NCBI GenBank assembly: GCA_963700045.1
Contig: CAVOWK010000001.1
Coordinates: forward strand, 1-64,000
Length of the DNA: 64,000 bases
DNA from: RPQJ01 sp963700045
GTDB lineage: Bacteria; Pseudomonadota; Gammaproteobacteria; Steroidobacterales; Steroidobacteraceae
Direction of reading: 5' to 3'
The position numbers and the translations under genes are program-made. Below are positions 1 to 9,860 of this stretch, piece after piece. The notes below the pieces were generated by a model that was given only the letters and a program-made list of their open reading frames with translations, searched no databases and was not told the origin of the DNA. How positions within the stretch are numbered: position 1 is the first letter of the stretch; each line of letters opens with the position of its first letter.

Positions 1-609
1 GGCGTTGATCTCGTCCATGTTCACGGTGCCGAGCGCCCAGTAGAGCAGGAACAGGCCGAGCAGGAAGCCGGCGTCGCCGACACGGTTGGTGATGAAGGCC
101 TTCTTGCCGGCGGCCGCCTTGGCCGGATCCTCGAACCAGAAGCCGATCAGGAGGTACGAAGCGAGGCCGACGCCTTCCCAGCCGACGAAGCAGACCAGCA
201 GCGAGCGTCCCAGCACCAGCGTGAGCATGAAAAACAGGAACAGGTTCAGGTACGCGAAGTAGCGCGCGTAGCTGGGGTCGTCCTTCATGTAGCCGGTCGA
301 ATAGACGTGGATCAGCGAGCCGACGCCGGTGATGATCAGCGTCATGACCGCAGTCAGGCGGTCGAAGTAGAACGCGACGTCGAACCCCCGGTCGCCGAAG
401 CTCGCCCAACGGTAAGCGACCTCGAGCAGGGCCGCGTCCGGGCCGGCCGCCTGCAGCAGCGTCACCGCCTTGATCGTTGCCAGGAACGCGAGGATCGGCA
501 GCCCGCAGCCGACGACCGAGACGAACGTGCGGCCCAGGCGACCGCCGAGCAGGCCGTTCAGCAGGAAGCCCGCGAGCGGCAACAGGACGATGACGGTGAG
601 CAGGTTCAT
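1..609 (-). CDS. nuoL: NADH-quinone oxidoreductase subunit L (N-terminal part, cut by window edge)
   Basis: NuoL is an antiporter-like, proton-pumping membrane subunit of respiratory complex I. Only about the first 203 residues are present; the reading frame runs open off the left edge. The start is the ATG whose complement lies at 607-609 and begins MNLLTVIVLLPL, a hydrophobic first helix. Further on, the family-typical stretches FYFDRLTAVM, HVYSTGYM and FVGWEGVGLASYLLIGFWF are recognisable; the last carries the conserved glutamate (GWE) of antiporter-like subunits. It is the most downstream nuo gene visible, 10 bp after nuoK; nuoM and nuoN presumably follow outside. Sure of the family; the rest of the protein cannot be judged. 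Confidence 0.96.
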   Translation of the reverse strand, partial: MNLLTVIVLLPLAGFLLNGLLGGRLGRTFVSVVGCGLPILAFLATIKAVTLLQAAGPDAALLEVAYRWASFGDRGFDVAFYFDRLTAVMTLIITGVGSLIHVYSTGYMKDDPSYARYFAYLNLFLFFMLTLVLGRSLLVCFVGWEGVGLASYLLIGFWFEDPAKAAAGKKAFITNRVGDAGFLLGLFLLYWALGTVNMDEINA

Positions 610-619
610 CGTGCGCTAG

Positions 620-922
620 TCATCCCTTGAGACGATCGTAGCCCTCGACATCGAGGGAGCTTCGTTGTCGCGACAGCTGCAGCACGATCGGGATCGCGAT
701 CGCGATCTCCGCGGCCGCCACGACGAAGATCAGGAACACCAGCACTGCGCCCGACAGGGTTGCCGTCTCGAGCGAGAAAATGACCAGCGCCAGGATGACT
801 GCGTTGAGCATCAGTTCCATGCACATCAGCATGACCAGCGCGTTGCGCCGCACCATCACGCCGACGAGGCCGAGTGCGAACAGTACGAAGCTGAGTCCGA
901 GCAGCAGTTGGGTGTCAGCCAT
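620..922 (-). CDS. nuoK: NADH-quinone oxidoreductase subunit K
   Basis: A small three-helix membrane subunit of complex I, related to MrpC, that contributes to the proton channel next to NuoJ and NuoN. The 100-residue product has the usual NuoK length. The conserved acidic residue in helix 2 is visible in LMCMELMLNA, and a second one in the AAAEIAIAIPIV segment of helix 3; both glutamates are typical of the family. The start ATG overlaps the end of nuoJ by 8 bp, consistent with translational coupling. No unusual features. Confidence 0.97.
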   Translation of the reverse strand: MADTQLLLGLSFVLFALGLVGVMVRRNALVMLMCMELMLNAVILALVIFSLETATLSGAVLVFLIFVVAAAEIAIAIPIVLQLSRQRSSLDVEGYDRLKG

Positions 923-1430
923 CCGACCGCCTCCCGCTCTTGATGATCGCGATCGCCGCGACGACCGCCGCGACCAGCAGCACGCTGGTCAGCTCGAAAT
1001 GCAGCCAGTACTCGCGCAGGAACTCGACCGAGAACGGCTGCACGAGGTAGGACGGCGCCGCGCTCGCGCCGGGCTGGATGGCGGGGACGCCGAGCCTTAC
1101 CGCAGAGACGCCGAGCGCGCCGGCGAGCAGAGCACCGAGCACGACGCCGGGCAGCAGCATGCGGCTGTAGCGGCGCACGAACGAAGGATCGCGCACGTCG
1201 AGCAGCATGATCACGTAGACCATGAAGACCATGACCGCGCCGACGTAGATCAGGACCTGGAAGACGGCCACCACGTGCACGCCCAGCATCGCGTAGATGC
1301 CCGCGAGCGACAGCATGCAGCTGATCAGGGCGAGCGCGACGCGCATCGGGTGCCGTGCGACCAGCATCAGCACGCCGCCGAGCAGCGCGCACGCGCCGAA
1401 GAAGTACACCAGCAGCTGGTCGATGGTCAT
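915..1430 (-). CDS. nuoJ: NADH-quinone oxidoreductase subunit J
   Basis: Membrane subunit of complex I with five transmembrane helices, lying between the hydrophilic arm and the antiporter subunits. The 171-residue product starts MTIDQLLVYFFGACALL and contains the typical VLIYVGAVMVFMVYVIML helix (NuoJ TM3, the segment that forms the pi-bulge in solved structures). I chose the ATG at 1430 because it forms a 4-bp ATGA overlap with the nuoI stop; longer in-frame extensions upstream read through nuoI and show no similarity to anything. The C-terminal end is charged and short (IIKSGRRSDG). Confidence 0.95.
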   Translation of the reverse strand: MTIDQLLVYFFGACALLGGVLMLVARHPMRVALALISCMLSLAGIYAMLGVHVVAVFQVLIYVGAVMVFMVYVIMLLDVRDPSFVRRYSRMLLPGVVLGALLAGALGVSAVRLGVPAIQPGASAAPSYLVQPFSVEFLREYWLHFELTSVLLVAAVVAAIAIIKSGRRSDG

Positions 1431-2017
1431 GCGTCGGGACTCCTGCCGGGCTCCGCCGCCGGCCTGACAGGGTAGGGCTTCGCGACGTCGGCGTGCGGCT
1501 GCCAGTTGAGCAGTTCTTCCTTGCCGAGCCACATGCGGTCGCGGTCGAAGCCCGGCAGGTCCGGCGTTTCCTTGACCATGCGGATGGCGTCCTCCGGGCA
1601 GGCCTCGACGCAGAACCCGCAGAACACGCAGCGTGAGTAATCGATCTCGAAGCGCGCGGGGTACTTCGGGTGGGCGGGATCGTCCGGGTCGAACGCGGCG
1701 TCGATCTCGATCACCTGCGCGGGGCAGACCGTCGCGCACATGTTGCAGGCCACGCACTGCGGCCGGCCGTCGGGACGCTGCGTCAGGATGTGCTTGCCGC
1801 GATTGCCGGCCGCGTAGTCGGCGCGGATTTCCTCGGGGTAATACGCCGTGAGCGCGCCCTTGCGCCCCGTCATCCACTTGCCCATGTTGCGCAGGAACAC
1901 GCCGCCGGTGATCGCGAGGCCGCGCGCGACCTCGAGCAGGTAGGAGCGCTCCCACCAACCCATGGTGGGCTCGTTCCAGTATTGCCTGCGCACGTACGGT
2001 TTGCGGGGCGTGGTCAT
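1427..2017 (-). CDS. nuoI: NADH-quinone oxidoreductase subunit I
   Basis: Carries the last two 4Fe-4S clusters (N6a and N6b) of the peripheral arm of complex I, passing electrons from NuoG to NuoB. In the 196-residue product both eight-iron ferredoxin motifs are complete: C88, C91, C94, C98 (CVACNMCATVCP) and C130, C133, C136, C140 (CVFCGFCVEACP). The start MTTPRKPYV lies 13 bp downstream of the nuoH stop; a longer reading upstream overlaps nuoH and is not supported. The region before the first motif (about residues 40-85: a KWMTGRKG segment and a YYPEE segment) is longer and more basic than in the enterobacterial protein. Confident in function. Confidence 0.96.
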   Translation of the reverse strand: MTTPRKPYVRRQYWNEPTMGWWERSYLLEVARGLAITGGVFLRNMGKWMTGRKGALTAYYPEEIRADYAAGNRGKHILTQRPDGRPQCVACNMCATVCPAQVIEIDAAFDPDDPAHPKYPARFEIDYSRCVFCGFCVEACPEDAIRMVKETPDLPGFDRDRMWLGKEELLNWQPHADVAKPYPVRPAAEPGRSPDA

Positions 2018-2030
2018 GTCGTTGCCCGCC

Positions 2031-3169
2031 TCATGCCTGCCGCGCCCACAGCGCGACCGCCGTAACGACCAGGTTGGCAATCGCCAGCGGCAGCAGGAAC
2101 TTCCATGCGAAACGCAGCAGCTGGTCCCAGCGGAAGCGCGGCAGCGTCCACCGCACGAGGATCTGGAAGCTGCAGAGCAGGAAGACCTTGCCGAGGAAGG
2201 TCAGCAACTGCAGCACGACGACCCAGCCGTGACCGAGCGGCACGGCGCGTCCGCCCGGGAAGACGAAGCCGGTGTCGTTCATCCACGGCAGGTTGTAGCC
2301 GCCGAAAAACAGCGTGACGAACAGTGCACCGATGATCGCGATCTCGATGAATTCCGAGAGCATGAAAATGCCCTGCTTCATCGCGCTGTACTCGGTGAAG
2401 TAACCCGAGATGAGTTCCGACTCTGCCTCCGGCAGGTCGAACGGGATGCGCTTGTTCTCCGCGATGCCGGCGATCAGGAACAGGATCGCGGCGAACGGCT
2501 GGTAGACGATGCCCCAGGCCGGCAGGAAGCCGAGCACGGTGCCCGACTGCCGCTCGACGATCGAGGCGAGGTTGACGGTGCCGAAGATCAGCACGATGCC
2601 GAGCACGGTCAGGCCCATCACCAGCTCGTATGAAATCAGCTGCGAGCCCGCGCGCAGCGCGCCGAGCAGCGAGAACTTGTTGGCCGACGACCAGCCGGCG
2701 AGCATCGCGCCGATGATCGAGATGCCGCTGAAGGCGAAGACGATGAGGATGCCAGCGTCGATCGGCGCGATCTGCATCGGGTAGGTGCGGCCGCCGAACC
2801 AGCCGGCCAGGCTCGGGAACAGCCGGCCTGGATCGAGCGTGCCGCCGAACGGCACGACGGCGAAGACCAGCAGCACCGGCACGATGGCGAGCCAGGGGCC
2901 GAGCGCGTAGGCGAGCTTGTCGTAGGCGAGGGGCTTGAAGTCCTCCTTCAGCAGCAGCTTGAGACCGTCGGCCATGCCGTGGAACAGCCCGAGCCAGATC
3001 AGCTTGACCTGCGTGAAAGGGATGCGGACGTAGGCGCGGTTGGCGCCGATGCGGTCCGACATGATGGCGGCCTGCTTGCGCTCGACCCAGGTCAGGATCG
3101 CGCCGAACGTCAGCAGGACCGCCAGCGCGTAGGCGATGTAGACCAGGCTGATGGCAAAGTCCTGGGCGT

Positions 3170-3173
<4 letters not shown>
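2031..3173 (-). CDS. nuoH: NADH-quinone oxidoreductase subunit H
   Basis: Membrane subunit of complex I that forms the quinone entry chamber and links the hydrophilic arm to the proton channels. The 380-residue, eight-helix product shows the NuoH signatures WVERKQAAIMSDRIGANRA near residue 30, GPWLAIVP and NKRIPFDLPEAESELISGY (cytoplasmic loop rich in acidic residues that contacts NuoB and NuoD). The start is a GTG whose bases also form the stop of nuoG (GTGA overlap). The protein is longer than E. coli NuoH (325 residues), mostly through the loop around residues 280-310. Confident. Confidence 0.97.
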
Positions 3174-4581
<1,408 letters not shown>

Positions 4582-4600
<19 letters not shown>

Positions 4601-5880
4601 TCCAGGTTCCCGCCGAACTTTGAGCGCTTGTGTTCGATGCAGTACTCGAACTCGTCGCGGAACTTGTCGAGGATGCCGCTGCAGGCGTAGCCCGCGGCGT
4701 CACCGAGCCCGCAGATCGTCGTGCCGTCGTTGAACTTCGAGATGTAGTACAGGCGCTCGATGTCGTCGGCGCGGCCGTCGCCGGCGACGATGCGGTCGAG
4801 GATCCGGTGCAGCCAGCCGGTGCCATGGCGGCACGGCGTGCACTGCCCGCAGGACTCGTGGTGGTAGAAGCGCATCAGCACCTGCAGCAGCGCCACCATG
4901 CAGGTGCCTTCGGCGATCACGATCATCCCGCCGGAGCCGAGCGTGGAGCCCGCGTCCCACAGGTCTTCGTGCGACAGCTTCAGGTTGGCGATGTCGGCGC
5001 CGGTGAGCACCTTGGAGGAAACCCCGCCGGGCACGACGCACTTGATCGCGCGGCCGTGCGGGACGCCACCGCAGTCCTCGTCCAGGAACTTCATCCACGG
5101 GTAGCCGAGTTCGACTTCGTAGACGCCGGGGCGGTTGATGTGGCCCGACACCGAGAACAGGCGCGTGCCCGGGCTCTTGGGCGTGCCGACGGCCTTGAAG
5201 GCCTCGGCGCCGTTGCTGATGATCCAGGCGATGTTCGACAGCGACTCGACGTTGTTGACGACCGTCGGGCGCTGGTACAGACCCCTGACCGTCAGCCGCG
5301 GTGGCCTGTTGCGCGGATAGCCCTTCTTGCCTTCGAGCGACGAAATCAGTCCAGACGCCTCGCCGGCCACGTAGGCGCCGGCGCCGCGGTAGACGACGAT
5401 GTCGCAGGAGAAATCAGACCCGAGGATGTTCCTGCCGAACAGGCCCGCCGCGTAGGCTTCTTCCACCGCGTCCGCGAGACGGCGGTAGGGGAGGTCGAAC
5501 TCGCCGCGGATGTAGACGAAGCAGTTGCGGACGTTGAGCGCGTAGCTCGCGATCAGCATCGACTCGAGCAGCATGTGCGGGTTGTTCTCGAGGATCCAGC
5601 GATCCTTGAACGTGCCCGGTTCGCCTTCGTCGGCATTGGCGATCAGGTAGTGCGGCTGACCGTCGTCGTACTGCACGACCTGCCACTTGCGGCCGACCGC
5701 GAAGGCCGCGCCGCCGCGGCCCTGCAGGCCCGAAGCCGTGACTTCCTTGACGACGTCCTGTGGCTTCATCTGCCCGAGCGTCTTCGCGAGCGCGCTGTAG
5801 CCGCCGCGCGCGCGGTACCCGGGCAGCGCGTGCGACGTCGCCGTGACCGGGAAGGACATGATCAGCTGGCGGCCGGGCAC
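4582..5880 (-). CDS. nuoF: NADH-quinone oxidoreductase subunit F
   Basis: Binds NADH and FMN and holds cluster N3, the electron entry point of complex I. The 432-residue product shows the glycine-rich GRGGAAF at 54-60, EGEPGTFKDR near 85-94 and the N3 ligands C344, C347, C350 (SCGQCTPCRHG) and C390. The usual GAGAYxCGEETAL segment instead reads GAGAYVAGEASGL (167-179), so the common cysteine and the second glutamate are replaced. I favour the GTG start at 5880, two bases from the nuoE stop, because AGAGG lies about 10 bases upstream; an in-frame ATG seven codons later is possible but has no ribosome binding site. Confidence 0.94.
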
Positions 5881-5881
5881 G

Positions 5882-6346
5882 CTATTTCAACCTCTCGAGC
5901 AGGTCGTCGAGCTTCGGGAATGTCAGGTTCTCGTGGTACCCGTCGTTCACCATCATCATCGGCGCGGTGCCGCAGGAGCCCAGGCACTCGACGGTGGACA
6001 GCGTGTAGCGTCCGTCCGGGGTGGTCTGTCCGGGCTTGATCCCAAGCTTCTGCTCGACGTGCGCGAGGGCATTCTCGGCGCCGTTCATCGAGCAGCTCAC
6101 GTTGTGGCAGAACTGCAGGTGCCAGCGACCGATGGGCTTGCGCCGGAACTGCGTGTAGAAAGACAGCACTTCCTCGATCTGGATCTGCGGCACGCCGAGA
6201 AATGCGGCGAGTTCCTCGATGTCGGAGTTCGCGACGTAGCCACGGTCCTCCTGGATGCGGCGCAGGCACGGCAGCACCAGCGAGGACTCGAAGCCTGCTG
6301 GAAAGCGCTCGCGGAACTTCTCGAACTCGGGGATCAGGTGCTTCAT
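5882..6346 (-). CDS. nuoE: NADH-quinone oxidoreductase subunit E
   Basis: Thioredoxin-like 2Fe-2S subunit (cluster N1a) that pairs with NuoF in the NADH dehydrogenase module. The 154-residue protein has the ligand pattern C-x4-C (FCHNVSC) followed by C-x3-C (ECLGSCG), as expected. The N-terminal helical part (residues 1-70) carries the usual FYTQF segment before the first ligand pair. The start MKHLIPEFEKF overlaps nuoD by four bases (ATGA); a longer in-frame extension runs antisense-like through nuoD and is rejected. It directly precedes nuoF. Confidence 0.95.
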   Translation of the reverse strand: MKHLIPEFEKFRERFPAGFESSLVLPCLRRIQEDRGYVANSDIEELAAFLGVPQIQIEEVLSFYTQFRRKPIGRWHLQFCHNVSCSMNGAENALAHVEQKLGIKPGQTTPDGRYTLSTVECLGSCGTAPMMMVNDGYHENLTFPKLDDLLERLK

Positions 6347-7572
6347 CGATCGCACTCGCCACCGATCATGTTGATGGACCCGAACGTCGGCACGAGGTCC
6401 GCGAGCTGGTAGCCGTCGAGCATTTTGTGCACGCCACCCATGTGGACGAAGCTGGGGCTGCGGCAATGGACCTTCCACGGCACGCCGCCGCCGACGCTGA
6501 CCAGGTAGAAACCGAGTTCGCCATTGGCGCCTTCGTGTGCGGAATACGCTTCGCCGGCCGGCACCTGTGGCCCCTCCATGACCAGCTTGAAGTGGTTGAT
6601 CAGCGCCTCGATCTCGGTGTACACGGCCTGCTTGTCGGGCAGCGTGCAGCGGCGGTCGTCGACGCTGATCGGGCCCGGCTGCAGCAGGTCGATCAGCTGG
6701 CGGATCATGTGCTTCGACTCGTCGATCTCGCGCATGCGCACGTAGTACCGGTCGTAGTTGTCGCCCTTGATTCCGACGGGAATCTCGAACTCGAGCTCGC
6801 CGTAGGAGAGGTACGGCGTGTCCTTGCGCAGGTCGCGCGGCGCGCCGGTCGAGCGCAGGATCGGGCCGGTGAAGCCCCAGTTGATCGCGTCCGCCGTCTG
6901 GATCACGCCGACGTCACGCATGCGGTCGATGAAGATCCGGTTGCGGTCCACGAGCCCGTGCACGCGGTCGACGAAGGTGTCCATCTGGTCGAGGATTTCC
7001 TCCAGGCGCTGCAGCCAGCCGTCCGGGAGGTCGCGGGCGAGGCCGCCGATGCGGCCATAGCTGTGCGTGACGCGCGCGCCCGTCAGGTCGGCGATGTGCT
7101 CATAGACGTAGTCGCGGATCGTGACGAGGTACAGGAACGCAGTCATCGCGCCCATTTCCATCAGCGCCGCGGCCACGCAGGTCAGGTGGTCGGCGATGCG
7201 GGAATACTCGGCCAGCAGCGTGCGCAGGTGGCGGCAGCGCGGCGTGAGCTCGATGCCCATCAGCTTCTCGACCGCCTCGCAGTAGGCGAAGTCGTTGATC
7301 AGGGCCGAGCAGTAGTTGAGGCGGTCGACGTACGGGATCAGCGTGTGCCAGGTGTGCGACTCACACTCCTTCTCGAACCCGCGGTGCAGGTAGCCGCAGT
7401 GCACGTCGGTGCGCACCACGCGTTCGCCGGAGATCTCCGCCACGATCTGGATCGTGCCGTGCGTGGCGGGGTGCGACGGGCCGATGTTGACGATTACTGA
7501 TCCGGGCGTGAGGCCCTTGGTAAATGCCGGGCGGATCGGGTTCGGCAGCGTGGTGAGCGGCGGCAGGCTCAT
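6343..7572 (-). CDS. nuoD: NADH-quinone oxidoreductase subunit D
   Basis: The 49-kDa subunit of complex I, derived from the large subunit of NiFe hydrogenases, forming with NuoB the quinone-binding cavity. The 409-residue product contains NIGPSHPATHG (the quinone-site loop with the conserved histidine), GYLHRGFEK and a C-terminal PTFGSINMIGGECDR that matches the family end. NuoC and NuoD are separate proteins here, unlike the E. coli fusion. Both ends overlap neighbours by 4 bp (ATGA with nuoC and with nuoE), so the middle of the operon appears translationally coupled. Confidence 0.97.
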   Translation of the reverse strand: MSLPPLTTLPNPIRPAFTKGLTPGSVIVNIGPSHPATHGTIQIVAEISGERVVRTDVHCGYLHRGFEKECESHTWHTLIPYVDRLNYCSALINDFAYCEAVEKLMGIELTPRCRHLRTLLAEYSRIADHLTCVAAALMEMGAMTAFLYLVTIRDYVYEHIADLTGARVTHSYGRIGGLARDLPDGWLQRLEEILDQMDTFVDRVHGLVDRNRIFIDRMRDVGVIQTADAINWGFTGPILRSTGAPRDLRKDTPYLSYGELEFEIPVGIKGDNYDRYYVRMREIDESKHMIRQLIDLLQPGPISVDDRRCTLPDKQAVYTEIEALINHFKLVMEGPQVPAGEAYSAHEGANGELGFYLVSVGGGVPWKVHCRSPSFVHMGGVHKMLDGYQLADLVPTFGSINMIGGECDR

Positions 7573-8057
7573 GGCTTCACGTCCCGATACGGCACCAGCG
7601 GCTGCTCCTTCTGCTTCGGGTAGTCCTTGCGCAGCGGGTGGCCAACGAAGCCTTCGTACAGCAGCAGCGGGCGCAGGTCGTCGTTGCCGCGGAAACAGAT
7701 GCCGTACATTTCATGGCATTCGCGCTCCATGTAGCGCGCCGAGCCATACAGCGGGACGAGCGTGTCGACCGTCGGGTCCGCTTCCTCGACCCGCGTCTTG
7801 ACCCGCACCCGGACGAAGTCGCGGGTGGAATAAAAGTGATAGACGACGTCGAAGCGCGGCCGGCGCTGCGGCCAGTCCGTTGCCGTGACGTCCAGGAACA
7901 GGTCGAAGCCGAACTCCCGCTTGAGCCGGCCGACCACGGGCACGAGACTGTCCGGTGCGATCTGCAGCACGAGGATGCCGTGCGCCATGCCAGTCTCGAG
8001 CGCCTGCGCGCCGAGGCTGGCCAGCACGCGGTCGAGCAGATTGTCCCCCGTGTTCAC
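7569..8057 (-). CDS. nuoC: NADH-quinone oxidoreductase subunit C
   Basis: The 30-kDa subunit of the complex I peripheral arm, which packs against NuoD and NuoI. The 162-residue product shows the family signature ERECHEMYGICFRGNDDLR followed by LRKDYP, both near the C terminus. I place the start at a GTG (complement at 8055-8057), two bases after the nuoB stop, with AGGA about 9 bases upstream; the longer frame extends into nuoB and its extra residues are an off-frame reading of that gene. The stop overlaps the nuoD start (ATGA). Confidence 0.93.
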   Translation of the reverse strand: MNTGDNLLDRVLASLGAQALETGMAHGILVLQIAPDSLVPVVGRLKREFGFDLFLDVTATDWPQRRPRFDVVYHFYSTRDFVRVRVKTRVEEADPTVDTLVPLYGSARYMERECHEMYGICFRGNDDLRPLLLYEGFVGHPLRKDYPKQKEQPLVPYRDVKP

Positions 8058-8059
8058 GC

Positions 8060-8569
8060 TCAGAAATCCTGGTTGATGATCGGGTGGCGCGCGCCCGCGA
8101 TCTTGTCCTGCAGCTTCATGATGCCGTCGATCACCATCTCCGGCCGCGGCGGGCAGCCCGGGATGTACAGGTCGACGGGAATGATCTTGTCGATGCCGGG
8201 CAGGGCGGCATAGTTCTGGTAGAAGCCGCCGCTCGTCGCGCAGACGCCGAAGGCGATGACCCACTTGGGTTCGCACATCTGCTCGTAGACTTTGCGCAGG
8301 ATCGGCGCCTGCTTGTGCGAGACGGTGCCCACGACCATCAGCAGGTCGGACTGGCGCGGCGTGAAGCGCGGCAGCGCGGCGCCGAAACGGTCCGTGTCGT
8401 AGAGCGTCGAACTCACCGACATGAATTCCATCGCGCAGCAGGCCGTCACGAACGGGTAGGGGAAAAGCGAGAACTTGCGCGCCCAGCCGACGAATTCGTC
8501 CTTGCGGGTGGTCAGGTACTCGAAGGCCGCGCTCTTCTGCTGGCGCGGGACGGGTGTCGTCGCGCTCAA
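8060..8569 (-). CDS. nuoB: NADH-quinone oxidoreductase subunit B
   Basis: Holds cluster N2, the last 4Fe-4S cluster before quinone. The 169-residue protein has the four invariant cysteines: the tandem C44-C45 (TACCAMEFM), C110 (GVCATSGG) and C139 (IPGCPPRPE). The start is probably a TTG (complement 8567-8569), because a GAGGTG ribosome binding site lies 5 bases before it and the TTG forms a TTGA overlap with the nuoA stop; the next in-frame ATG is deep inside the conserved domain. A much longer upstream reading crosses nuoA and is not credible. Confidence 0.94.
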   Translation of the reverse strand: MSATTPVPRQQKSAAFEYLTTRKDEFVGWARKFSLFPYPFVTACCAMEFMSVSSTLYDTDRFGAALPRFTPRQSDLLMVVGTVSHKQAPILRKVYEQMCEPKWVIAFGVCATSGGFYQNYAALPGIDKIIPVDLYIPGCPPRPEMVIDGIMKLQDKIAGARHPIINQDF

Positions 8570-8931
8570 GTCGTCACCTCTTCCAGCAGCCCGGACCGCC
8601 AGACGTACAGCATGATCAGCACCAGCAGCAGCGTGAACAGCGCGAACGTCACGAGCATGAACCCGGTGAGCGGCGTCGCCGCCAGCGCCCACAGGTAGAG
8701 AAAGACGGTTTCCAGGTCGAACAGGATGAAGATGACGGCGATGGCGTAGTACTTGACCGGGACCGCCCGCATGTTGTCGGTCTCGATCGCCGTCGCGCCG
8801 CACTCGAAGGGCTCGAGTTTCAGCGGCGTCGGTTCCGGTTTGGGACCCAGCACCCGGTTCAACCAAAGCGTCAAGGCCACGAAGCCGAGGATTGCCAGCA
8901 GGTAAACGAGGAAGGAAAGGTAGGCGGTCAT
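8566..8931 (-). CDS. nuoA: NADH-quinone oxidoreductase subunit A
   Basis: First gene of the complex I operon. NuoA is a three-helix membrane subunit that clamps the junction of the hydrophilic and membrane arms. The 121-residue product has helix 1 at about 4-24, the conserved loop KLEPFECGATAI with its cysteine on the quinone-site side, the VKYYAIAVIFILFDLETVFLY stretch (helix 2, typical DLE motif), and a third helix. The start MTAYLSFLVYLL is the first methionine that fits the family length; its ribosome binding site is weak. The promoter must lie in the 150 bp shared with the divergent frdCAB operon. Confidence 0.95.
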   Translation of the reverse strand: MTAYLSFLVYLLAILGFVALTLWLNRVLGPKPEPTPLKLEPFECGATAIETDNMRAVPVKYYAIAVIFILFDLETVFLYLWALAATPLTGFMLVTFALFTLLLVLIMLYVWRSGLLEEVTT

Positions 8932-9083
8932 CTCGGCGGGCTTGTGAAATGCAGGACGGACTATATCGGCTGCAACCAATGACCTCGCCCCGCGGAAAAC
9001 ACTTATGGCTGCAACAGGTTGCATCGCTCTCAATCCCCCACACGCCCAGCTCAGCCCCAGCCCAGCCCGAGATTTCCGTGCCA
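8932..9083. promoter_or_regulatory. Divergent control region between nuo and frdCAB
   Basis: This 152-bp gap must hold the promoters of two respiratory operons read in opposite directions. It contains a perfect 6-bp dyad, TGCAAC-AG-GTTGCA, at 9010-9023. Its left half belongs to a 9-base sequence, GGCTGCAAC, that occurs twice in direct orientation (8968-8976 and 9007-9015). No TTGAT-N4-ATCAA box typical of FNR or Anr was seen. A regulator site is plausible but unidentified; I could not assign convincing -35 and -10 boxes. Confidence 0.45.
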
Positions 9084-9860
9084 ATGACGAAACGAATGTC
9101 GACGACTGCGCCGCTCGCCGCCGCAGGACGCCTGCGGCGCTGGCCGGCCCGGCTGGACTTCCTGCAGAGCGCCACCGGACTGGCGCTGGGTCTTTTCATG
9201 TGGGTACACATGTTCTTCGTCGCGACGATCCTGCTGGGCAAGGATGCGATGTGGACGGTCGCACGGATGTTCGAGGGCTATTTTCTCTTTGGCCGCCCGG
9301 TCTACGGCCTGGTATCGGCGCTGGTCGCCACGATCGCGACGCTGTTCGTTGCCCACGCCGCCCTGGCGCTCCGCAAGTTCCCCGCCAATTACCGCCAATA
9401 CCGTACTTATCGCGACCACATCAAGGAGATGAAACACGAGGATACGACCCTCTGGTACTGGCAGGTCGTCACCGGGTTCGCGCTCTTTTTCCTGGCCTCC
9501 GTACACCTCTACATCATGCTGACCCGTCCGGACCGCATCGGGCCGTTCGAGTCGGCCGATCGTGTGTGGTCCGACCTGATGTGGCCGCTCTACCTGGTGC
9601 TGCTGTTCGCGGTGGAATTTCACGGCGGCGTCGGCCTGTACCGGCTGGCGCTCAAGTGGGGCTGGTTCGCAGGTGACGGCCACGATGCGGCTGGGACCCG
9701 GCGCAAGCTGCGGATCTTCAAGTGGGCGCTGACCGGTTTCTTCCTCGTGCTGGGCCTGCTGACCCTCGCGGCCTACATGAAGATCGGCATCGACCACGCT
9801 CCGTTCTACGGACAACACTATGTTCCCGCCGCGACCGCTGCCACGGGGGTGACGCCATGA
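9084..9860 (+). CDS. frdC: Quinol:fumarate reductase di-heme cytochrome b subunit, Wolinella type
   Basis: Membrane anchor that oxidises a low-potential quinol (menaquinol type) and passes electrons through two b hemes to FrdB. The 258-residue product has five transmembrane helices and the four axial histidines at H42, H91, H140 and H179, nearly the same positions as in the Wolinella succinogenes enzyme (44, 93, 143, 182). E64 falls where the quinol-site glutamate E66 lies, and E177, two residues before the last heme ligand, matches the E-pathway glutamate E180. The ATG at 9084 gives the family length (W. succinogenes 256), although its ribosome binding site is poor; an ATG four codons later is possible. 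The stop overlaps the frdA start (ATGA). Confidence 0.93.
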   Translation: MTKRMSTTAPLAAAGRLRRWPARLDFLQSATGLALGLFMWVHMFFVATILLGKDAMWTVARMFEGYFLFGRPVYGLVSALVATIATLFVAHAALALRKFPANYRQYRTYRDHIKEMKHEDTTLWYWQVVTGFALFFLASVHLYIMLTRPDRIGPFESADRVWSDLMWPLYLVLLFAVEFHGGVGLYRLALKWGWFAGDGHDAAGTRRKLRIFKWALTGFFLVLGLLTLAAYMKIGIDHAPFYGQHYVPAATAATGVTP

